A DNA stretch of 64,000 bases from GWE2-40-63 sp050179685 (GTDB taxonomy: Bacteria > Bacteroidota > Bacteroidia > Bacteroidales > SZUA-534). The position numbers and the translations under genes are program-made. This document shows, in pieces, positions 56,101 to 61,396 of the stretch; the first letter of the stretch is position 1, and every line of letters begins with the position of its first letter. The DNA lies in NCBI GenBank assembly GCA_050179685.1, contig JBFXEW010000012.1, positions 60,878 through 124,877 of the forward strand, given 5' to 3'. Under the pieces are notes generated by a model. It was not told where the DNA came from, did no database searches, and saw only the letters and a list, made by a program, of their open reading frames with translations.

Positions 56101-56194
56101 TATCGAAGCAGCCGATTTTAAAGCCAAAGGAGTTTATTACGTGCAGATTTCCATCGATGATACCAGACATATTAAACGTTTAATAGTTTATTAA
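53147..56194 (+). CDS. T9SS-exported GHL10 glycosyl hydrolase with Fn3-like repeats
   Basis: A 1015-residue paralogue of the GHL10 enzyme at 37265-38761. The start at 53147 (MKNLISLFLGIILIMQSGFA) gives the signal peptide directly; ATG 53132 adds five residues. The catalytic GHL10 domain (about 25-430) shows EFRATWIATVGNIDWPKS, LLQVRTECDAFYNS, ELHAWINPYRI, GVHFDDYFYSY, GVSPFGIYKS and DYLTPQLYWPT. Three to five Fn3-like repeats follow (about 450-940), with recurrent YYWRAKAKDAEN/YYWRVKAKNEFGEG strands. A T9SS sorting domain (IELFPNVINQGTSELRL onward) ends it. It is encoded directly behind SusCD, so it is the cognate surface hydrolase of that import system. Confidence 0.88.
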   Translation: MKNLISLFLGIILIMQSGFAQEEYKNEFRATWIATVGNIDWPKSATRNNPEAQKAELIRMLDLYESINLNAVLLQVRTECDAFYNSAYEPWSRFLTWNQGDYPGYDPLQFAIDEAHKRGVELHAWINPYRINYSASDGGTYYDETHIYIEHPEWAIEYASGKKILNPGRPEVMSYIGAVIRDLVSNYAVDGVHFDDYFYSYDGTPAELDAEQYAAYGGGLDLDDWRRQNVNRMIDTVYKVIQEENPAIRFGVSPFGIYKSGVPSGISGMDAYSVIYCDPLAWLQNGSVDYLTPQLYWPTGGAQDFETLANWWSDQVSMHGRHFYPGHGTYRLADNPAVAKSANPAPSFNSRIVEADNYYSTLEMGIKGTSDPVSAWTLSEVGKQIDIMRLNHAKNALGSVFYSSKDFDRVSGLAQYILDNKYTHKTLWPEMTWKSITAPQAPANLSSLELAEGLALTWDYNGNENDRFAVYLSNNALDAQAIVDDPVNLVKLVSQNQVLFSDLGIASNSRIVVTAVSLTGEESAPSLIYQPDLSLPEVTLLGPAEGAVVAFTDELSWESNIAAASFYLQIATNESFGNIVYNSGWIADSIIKIEHLPLKGETIYYWRAKAKDAENEGAYSVYQSIVTGFPAVPEVIKPYHLEQDLPQQPVIEWNASLLADQIEVLISEDYEFSVITTSETFDVASPQGTISATLNKNTWYNLKIQATNTFGESGFSDVIVFKIAAGEKPTVNLVSPADGNTVASFDDLVWETPTTEGTITFQLEVAVDAAFSSIIYNSGWISETSLVVEQMGLEGDRIYYWRVKAKNEFGEGAYSETRNYLAGYPARPAISQPVHLSENVDINPLVVWSAAENSDSIIIEFSEASSYNPLTFTGMLEAAPGQGQLNKNLKAQTWYYLRIKAQNEFGTGIYSSNKYFKTGSGTAVIDKGLVRIELFPNVINQGTSELRLSNPQQSQVSVKVINLLGQTVTWVQKPEIKPAGTESYFIEAADFKAKGVYYVQISIDDTRHIKRLIVY

Positions 56195-56219
56195 AAAAGT
56201 AATAGGTTAAGAAGGTAAG

Positions 56220-56251
56220 GTCGCTTTAGCTTTGCTGGAGCGACTTTTTTT
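56220..56251 (+). terminator. Terminator of the susCD-GHL10 operon
   Basis: GTCGCTTTAGC (56220-56230) pairs with GCTGGAGCGAC (56234-56244) through two G-U pairs around a TTT loop, followed by seven T residues. Confidence 0.82.
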
Positions 56252-56300
56252 ATGGGAAACATTTCGTCTGATTTCCTGTTTAAGGATAAAATGCCTTGCC

Positions 56301-56420
56301 ATGACAAAAAAATGTAAAAAAGAAAGCTACGAACCACCCAAAACGCCCAACTATGTCTGCCGCAAATGTGAGCGTTTGGCAAAAAAAGAACAAAAGCTTT
56401 GCAAACCAGAAAAACTATAG
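56301..56420 (+). CDS. Small Cys-rich protein, 39 residues, possible zinc-binding
   Basis: Starting at ATG 56301 the product opens MTKKCKKESYEPPKTPNYVC and continues RKCERLAKKEQKLCKPEKL. Four cysteines (one in KKCKK, a CxxC in YVCRKC, one in KLCKP) could bind zinc. Bacteroidota commonly encode short proteins of this pattern, as far as I recall, which supports the gene despite its size; the longer in-frame ORF from 56232 would begin inside the preceding terminator. Cytosolic, function unknown. Confidence 0.6.
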   Translation: MTKKCKKESYEPPKTPNYVCRKCERLAKKEQKLCKPEKL

Positions 56421-56448
56421 CTATGATTGCTTTTAAAAGAGTCAGTCA

Positions 56449-57174
56449 ATGAAAGCTATGATATTTGCAGCGGGAGTGGGCTCGCGTTTAAAACCCATCA
56501 CCGATAACACACCCAAGGCCCTGGTAAAAGTGGGAGGGAAAACTCTGCTTCAGCGTACGGTTGAATCTTTGATGCAATCCGGAATTAGCGAGATGGTTGT
56601 CAATGTGCATCATTTTTCACCTATGGTGAAAAGCTATCTGGATGCCAACAATAATTTTGGAGCAAATATCCATATTTCAGACGAGACTGATTGCCTGCTC
56701 GATACGGGTGGGGGTCTTATTAAAGCAAGAAGTTATTTTAATCCCGACGATACCATTCTGGCTTTAAATGTTGATGTGGTAAGTAATATCGATTATATAA
56801 AAATGTTAAGTTACCACAGAGAAAACAATGCGCTGGCAACATTGGCTGTTCGTAATCGAAAGTCGGGACGGTATTTTTTGTTCGATCGGGAACTGTTGCT
56901 TAGCGGATGGAAGAACGCCCGTACCAATCAAAAAGTAACGATGTGCGAAAGGGATGAAATGACCGCCCTGGCCTTTAGTGGGATTCAAATTCTTTCGCCC
57001 GGATTTTTTGATTATGCTCCCAAAAAGGAGGTTTTTGGTCTGGTTGAATGGTACCTCGATGCGGCAAAATCGAACCGAATTAAAGCGTTTGTGCACGATT
57101 CTGACTATTGGTTCGATGCCGGAACGGTTGAGAAAATTAATAGCATCGAAAAGTTTTTAGAACATTTTAATTAG
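56449..57174 (+). CDS. Sugar-1-phosphate nucleotidyltransferase, MurU/GlmU-like
   Basis: A 241-residue cytosolic pyrophosphorylase. The nucleotide-binding signature is MKAMIFAAGVGSRLKPITDN followed by TPKALVKVGGKTLL. LLDTGGGLIKA (about 84-94) and the metal aspartate of ALNVDVVSN (about 105-113) follow. The size and LDTGGG segment resemble MurU, which makes UDP-MurNAc from MurNAc-1-phosphate in Pseudomonas recycling. No AmgK-type anomeric kinase gene lies next to it, so it could equally serve another NDP-sugar. It is 28 bases after the small Cys-rich gene. If MurU-like, the organism could recycle MurNAc anabolically as well as catabolise it (inference). Confidence 0.75.
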   Translation: MKAMIFAAGVGSRLKPITDNTPKALVKVGGKTLLQRTVESLMQSGISEMVVNVHHFSPMVKSYLDANNNFGANIHISDETDCLLDTGGGLIKARSYFNPDDTILALNVDVVSNIDYIKMLSYHRENNALATLAVRNRKSGRYFLFDRELLLSGWKNARTNQKVTMCERDEMTALAFSGIQILSPGFFDYAPKKEVFGLVEWYLDAAKSNRIKAFVHDSDYWFDAGTVEKINSIEKFLEHFN

Positions 57175-57272
57175 AACTAATCTTGTTTTGTAATGCTAGA
57201 GTTATTATTTTTATAATTCTGAAAATTCAAAGTAAGAGTGGTATTATAGTTTAGCAACGAAAAAATAACCAT

Positions 57273-57647
57273 ATGAACGATTTGATAATTAAGGGAGATA
57301 AACAGCGTCCCGATTTGTTGTTTTCAGCCACCAACGGGGAGCTTAAAATTGCCGGGCAATCGCTGCCTGAGAATGCTACCATGCTTTATCAACCGGTATT
57401 GGAATGGCTCGAGCAATATTGCAAAGCTCCGGTAGCACAAACCGTTCTGTCGTTTAAATTGAAATATTACAATACGGCATCGTCAAAAATGTTTTTTTCT
57501 ATAATAAAAAAACTAAACCTGCTTTATAAAGGGGGTGCCGACGTGGAAATTGAATGGCATTATCAGGAAGACGACGAAGATATGCTGGATGCCGGCGAAT
57601 ATTTCCGCGATTTGGTTGATATACCATTTAAATTTATTTCGTATTAA
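57273..57647 (+). CDS. DUF1987/SiaC-family regulatory phosphoprotein
   Basis: The 124-residue cytosolic protein matches DUF1987, typified by Pseudomonas SiaC, a small protein phosphorylated by kinase SiaB and dephosphorylated by phosphatase SiaA. The conserved threonine lies in KYYNTASSKM at T68, the position I recall for the SiaC phospho-site. The fold resembles anti-sigma factor antagonists. No SiaA, SiaB or SiaD gene is nearby, so partners must be elsewhere. It is a single-gene unit with a tidy terminator. Confidence 0.82.
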   Translation: MNDLIIKGDKQRPDLLFSATNGELKIAGQSLPENATMLYQPVLEWLEQYCKAPVAQTVLSFKLKYYNTASSKMFFSIIKKLNLLYKGGADVEIEWHYQEDDEDMLDAGEYFRDLVDIPFKFISY

Positions 57648-57673
57648 TATTTTTTTATTTAAAAAAAGATAGG

Positions 57674-57695
57674 AGCCCCTTACGGGGCTTTTTTT
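57674..57695 (+). terminator. Intrinsic terminator after the SiaC-like gene
   Basis: AGCCCC (57674-57679) and GGGGCT (57684-57689) close a TTAC loop, followed by a T tract. Confidence 0.82.
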
Positions 57696-57716
57696 GATTC
57701 GTTTAAAGTTTTAATT

Positions 57717-58844
57717 ATGAGTAATAATGAATTGCCTAAAGGTTCGCTGATTAGTTTTATGTCGAATAAAGTTAAATTGCAGGGAGGTATCAATCTTGCT
57801 CAGGGCATTCCAGCTTTTGATCCGCCTAAGGAATTGATTGACATCTTACGCTTGATTGCTAACGATAATATTCATCAATACGCTCCCGGCCGTGGGGTAT
57901 ATGCCTTGCTTGAGCAATTGGCAAAATACTATAAGCTTCCGCAGGAGCAGTTTCTTATGGTTAATGGGGCAACCGAAGCCATTTCATTGTTGTTTATCTA
58001 CCTGCAAAACCTTATAAAAGATAAATTTTCTGTCCTGGCTTTCGATCCGGTGTACGAGAGTTATCTTAATCTGGCGTGTATATTTAATTTGCCATTTGTG
58101 GCTTATCCCAATGAACCGGTAATTGATTTTTCTAAAATTGAAGAGGAGATAATATCAAAGAATGTACGGATTATTTTACTTGCATCGCCCGGCAATCCCT
58201 TTGGTAAAGTTTATTCCCGGCACGAAATAGAAACCTTAATTGAGCTCTCGCTTAAGCATCAGGTTTATCTGATTTTCGATGCAGTTTATTCCGAATTGTA
58301 TTTCGATGAAAAACCTTATTTACCTACCGATAAAATTAATCCGTATTTGTTTTATGTAAATGCTTTTTCAAAGCAATTTTCAATTACCGGATGGCGTCTG
58401 GGTTATCTTGTTGCCGATGCATCGCATATGGATGCCCTTGCTCATGTGCACGATTACACCGGTTTGTGTGCGCCTTCGCTTTTACAAACAGCCCTGTCGG
58501 CTTATCTCGATAAATACAGTTTTGGCCGCGATTATACCGACGAATTACGCGATAAACTAAAAGGAAACTACAACCAGTTAAAAGATGCGCTAAACGAATT
58601 GGGTTTTTCAGTTCTACCTGCTCAGGGTGGGTATTTTGTTTGGGCAAAGCTTCCCCCTGCTTTTACCGATGGATTCGATTTCGCCATGGCCTTGTACGAT
58701 GAACAAAAAGTAGCCACCATTCCCGGAATTCATTTTAGTGAGCAAGGGAAAAACTTTGTTCGTTTTAACATAGCTCGTCATCCATACGAAATTAGTATGG
58801 CCATCAGTAAAATTAAAACATTTATTAAGGGAAAAACGGCTTAA
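57717..58844 (+). CDS. Class I/II PLP-dependent aminotransferase
   Basis: A 375-residue fold-type I aminotransferase. Motifs include INLAQGIPAFDPP near the N-terminus, LASPGNPFGKVYS (substrate-binding Asn), IFDAVYSELYF (cofactor Asp and Tyr) and the PLP lysine in NAFSKQFSITGWRLGY. A late Arg in VRFNIARHP would bind the carboxylate. The GIPAFDPP opening resembles methionine or kynurenine-type aminotransferases, but specificity cannot be fixed. It starts 21 bases after a terminator and overlaps the convergent MerR gene by 4 bases. Confidence 0.88.
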   Translation: MSNNELPKGSLISFMSNKVKLQGGINLAQGIPAFDPPKELIDILRLIANDNIHQYAPGRGVYALLEQLAKYYKLPQEQFLMVNGATEAISLLFIYLQNLIKDKFSVLAFDPVYESYLNLACIFNLPFVAYPNEPVIDFSKIEEEIISKNVRIILLASPGNPFGKVYSRHEIETLIELSLKHQVYLIFDAVYSELYFDEKPYLPTDKINPYLFYVNAFSKQFSITGWRLGYLVADASHMDALAHVHDYTGLCAPSLLQTALSAYLDKYSFGRDYTDELRDKLKGNYNQLKDALNELGFSVLPAQGGYFVWAKLPPAFTDGFDFAMALYDEQKVATIPGIHFSEQGKNFVRFNIARHPYEISMAISKIKTFIKGKTA

Positions 58845-59182
58845 TCGCTAAGCGAATTTTTAACTTCAAGCAGCATTTGCTTAATGTTCTCAAGCGATTT
58901 TACCACCTCAAAATTATTGATGGTATCTTCGCGGTTTTCTTTCATTTTTTTACGGGCGCCGTCTAAAGTCATCCCGCGCTCCTTTACCAGATGAAAGATA
59001 ATGTAAAAATTCTCAACGTCTTGTTTGGTAAATAAACGGTTGCCTTTCTTGTTCCGTTTGGGTTTAATAATATCAAATTCCTTTTCCCAGAACCTTATTA
59101 ACGAAGTGTTTACATCAAACATGGCAGCTACTTCGCCAATGGTGTAAAAAAGCTTTTCTATTTTTTGTTCTTTGTAAGGCAT
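58841..59182 (-). CDS. MerR family transcriptional regulator
   Basis: A 113-residue protein with a MerR winged helix at about 8-75 (FYTIGEVAAMFDVNTSLIRFWEKEFDIIKP, shown here in parts as YTIGEVAAMF and IRFWEKEF), then a dimerisation helix (SLENIKQMLLEVKNSL). It lacks the extended effector domain or metal-binding cysteines of larger MerR proteins. It lies 36 bases downstream of the CapA gene on the same strand and converges on the aminotransferase. I recall such short MerR genes near M23 peptidase and alaS genes in other Bacteroidota, but the target genes are unknown. Confidence 0.88.
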   Translation of the reverse strand: MPYKEQKIEKLFYTIGEVAAMFDVNTSLIRFWEKEFDIIKPKRNKKGNRLFTKQDVENFYIIFHLVKERGMTLDGARKKMKENREDTINNFEVVKSLENIKQMLLEVKNSLSD

Positions 59183-59218
59183 AGCTTATTTAATTGCAAG
59201 GGAAAGGTATTAAAAAAA

Positions 59219-60310
59219 CTACAACTTTTCAAGCCGTTTTTTTATTGTTCCCTCATCATTTATAATTAGTGGCGATTCGGGAAAATCGGTTTCGGTTAAA
59301 TACTTAATCAATTTAACTGCTTTTTGACTGGAATCAATCTTTACCCCGCCATTTCCCGGTTGATGCGCTGAGTATATCTGTCCTTCGAGGAATTTACCCA
59401 GACTGTCGGTTTTTAGTTCAATTAAGGGAGCAACTCCATTGGGACCTGAAAGATTAAACCTTCCGTAAGTACAAAAATTGCCTAGACTATAGGCAATAAA
59501 ACGATCTTTATATAAATCAACGGCTCTGGGCACGTGAGGGCCATGTCCAAAAACCACATCGGCTCCGGCATCAATTACCATACGGGCAAATTCGTAGACA
59601 TTGCCCCGATTTTCGCCGTAAAAAGTTTCGTATTCACGCGTTACGTGCTGGTATTTGCTTCCTTCGGCTCCTCCATGAAAGGTGACAATAACTACATCAC
59701 AAATTTTATTCAGACTATCAACCAGGTATTGAGCGTAGGCATAGTTATTAATTCCAACGGTTCCTTTGTTAGGGGCAAAAGCTGCTACCCCATAAGTAAT
59801 GTTGTTTTTTGTAAAGCGACTAATGGGATGCTTAACCCATCCGGCATGATGAATTTGCAGGCTGTCTAAAATAGTAACGGTGGTTTGTCTTCCGGCATCT
59901 CCAAAATCACCGGAGTGATTGTTGGCCAGCGTAAGCACATCGAATCCTGCTTCTTTTAAACAAGCACCATACGATTCGGGCATCCTGAAAGCATAACAAA
60001 TGGTGGTGTCTTTACAGCGTTTCTCTAAAGGGGCATCGTCCGACAGGCATCCTTCCAGATTTCCTACCGTTAAATCAGCTTGTTGTAACCAGGGAAGGGC
60101 ATCGCTTAAAAGGGCCATACAATCGTTATTTGGCGGCAAATAATTTCGCGACGGAAAGTTGGTTCCCGGCATAATGTCGCCCACGCCAATAATGGTAAGG
60201 GTATCATTACAAAGCGAATCGGGAGCAGTTGGTTGCTCTTGTCCGGCTAAGGTAAAATTAAGACACAAAACTCCCCAAAAGAGAAAAGAAAAAGAAAGGA
60301 TTTTACTCAT
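59219..60310 (-). CDS. CapA family (PGA_cap) metallophosphatase-like exported protein
   Basis: A 363-residue protein with signal peptide (MSKILSFSFLFWGVLCLNFT, cut near LAGQE). The PGA_cap domain shows IIGVGDIMPG, TVGNLEGCLS, LTLANNHSGDFG, VIVTFHGGAEG and VFGHGPHVPRAVDLY, typical calcineurin-like metal-binding motifs. CapA proteins take part in poly-gamma-glutamate or capsule assembly, yet many homologues sit outside such loci. Here the neighbours are an M23 peptidase (7 bases upstream) and MerR, with no capsule genes, so its role is undefined, possibly envelope-related. Confidence 0.87.
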   Translation of the reverse strand: MSKILSFSFLFWGVLCLNFTLAGQEQPTAPDSLCNDTLTIIGVGDIMPGTNFPSRNYLPPNNDCMALLSDALPWLQQADLTVGNLEGCLSDDAPLEKRCKDTTICYAFRMPESYGACLKEAGFDVLTLANNHSGDFGDAGRQTTVTILDSLQIHHAGWVKHPISRFTKNNITYGVAAFAPNKGTVGINNYAYAQYLVDSLNKICDVVIVTFHGGAEGSKYQHVTREYETFYGENRGNVYEFARMVIDAGADVVFGHGPHVPRAVDLYKDRFIAYSLGNFCTYGRFNLSGPNGVAPLIELKTDSLGKFLEGQIYSAHQPGNGGVKIDSSQKAVKLIKYLTETDFPESPLIINDEGTIKKRLEKL

Positions 60311-60316
60311 GTTTTT

Positions 60317-61288
60317 TTAGTCGAAACTCATGTTCATACGCGACGACACCGTGATTACCTCGTCGTATTGTTCCGGTGTTAAGTCGTTGTAATAATAATT
60401 AACCGGATTTTCGGTCTTATTGTTTTTTCGCACTTCGTAGTGGAGGTGAGGTGCTGTTGAACGACCGGTATTACCTACTGCTCCTATTAACTCGCCACGC
60501 TTAACTTTTTGGCCTTCCTTCACATAAATATCGTTCAGGTGGGCATATAAAGTTTTGTATCCAAATCCGTGGTCAACAATAATACGTTTGCCATAGCCAC
60601 CCGGAGTGTAACCGGTTTTAATAATTTTTCCATCGCCCGTGGCGTAAACTTCAGTGCCGGTTGGAGCAGTGAGGTCAATACCCGTGTGCATTTTACGGGT
60701 ACGGTAAATGGGGTGAATGCGGTAACCATATCCCGATGCAAAACGGGTAAGATCTTTATCGGCAATGGGCGAAATTGCAGGAATGGAAGCCAGAAATACT
60801 TCTTTTTCTTTTGCCAGTTCCACCACTTCCTCGTACGATTTCCATTGCACGTCGAGCTGTTTTAATAACTGGTCCAGTTTTTTTGAGGTTTCAATTACCA
60901 ATTCCGAATTATTATAACCTTCCAGTTCATTATAACGGTTTACTCCTCCAAATCCTGCTTCACGTTGAGCTTTTGAAATGGGTTCGACGCCAAATATTAA
61001 ACGGTAAATGTTATCGTCGCGTTCTTTTATTTGTTTCATGGTTTGCTCCATCAGTTCCAGTTTTTTATTCAGGAATTCGTATTGAGCAACCAATTGTTTG
61101 TTTTCTCTTTTTTGTTGGCGTTCGCCGGGCGTATCAAAAAATATGGATAATACAAACAGCATAATAGCAGCTACCACTGCTATAGAAGCCACTTGCTTCA
61201 GAAATTTCAGGAATCTTTGTCCACGGCTTAGTACTATCTTTTCGTAGCTTAAGCGTTCCGGATCAAATTTATATTTCGATTTTGGCAT
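60317..61288 (-). CDS. M23 family peptidoglycan endopeptidase, membrane-anchored
   Basis: The 323-residue protein has a single N-terminal membrane anchor (about 27-50, VASIAVVAAIMLFVLSIFF) and a coiled coil (about 58-95). A C-terminal LytM domain (about 190-300) has zinc motifs KMHTGIDLTAP and PHLHYEVR and the catalytic YAHLN. It is a periplasmic D,D- or glycyl-type endopeptidase, or an activator in cell elongation or division. All key LytM residues are present, so it is likely active. It leads the M23-CapA unit and is divergent from alaS, with a TAnnTTTG box at 61322. Confidence 0.9.
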   Translation of the reverse strand: MPKSKYKFDPERLSYEKIVLSRGQRFLKFLKQVASIAVVAAIMLFVLSIFFDTPGERQQKRENKQLVAQYEFLNKKLELMEQTMKQIKERDDNIYRLIFGVEPISKAQREAGFGGVNRYNELEGYNNSELVIETSKKLDQLLKQLDVQWKSYEEVVELAKEKEVFLASIPAISPIADKDLTRFASGYGYRIHPIYRTRKMHTGIDLTAPTGTEVYATGDGKIIKTGYTPGGYGKRIIVDHGFGYKTLYAHLNDIYVKEGQKVKRGELIGAVGNTGRSTAPHLHYEVRKNNKTENPVNYYYNDLTPEQYDEVITVSSRMNMSFD

Positions 61289-61321
61289 GTTATATCCGCA
61301 TCTTTTTTATATATAGCGCTA

Positions 61322-61329
61322 CAAATCTA
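61322..61329 (-). promoter_or_regulatory. -33/-7 promoter of the M23-CapA operon
   Basis: On the minus strand TAGATTTG (61329-61322) matches TAnnTTTG. A TTG at 61352-61350, 20 bases upstream of it, fits the -33 element. It lies 33 bases before the M23 start. Confidence 0.55.
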
Positions 61330-61396
61330 AATGAAATAAATTAATTTTACAACCTTTTATAAAAAGGGTACTTACATTCAAGTTAAATATAGTTGT

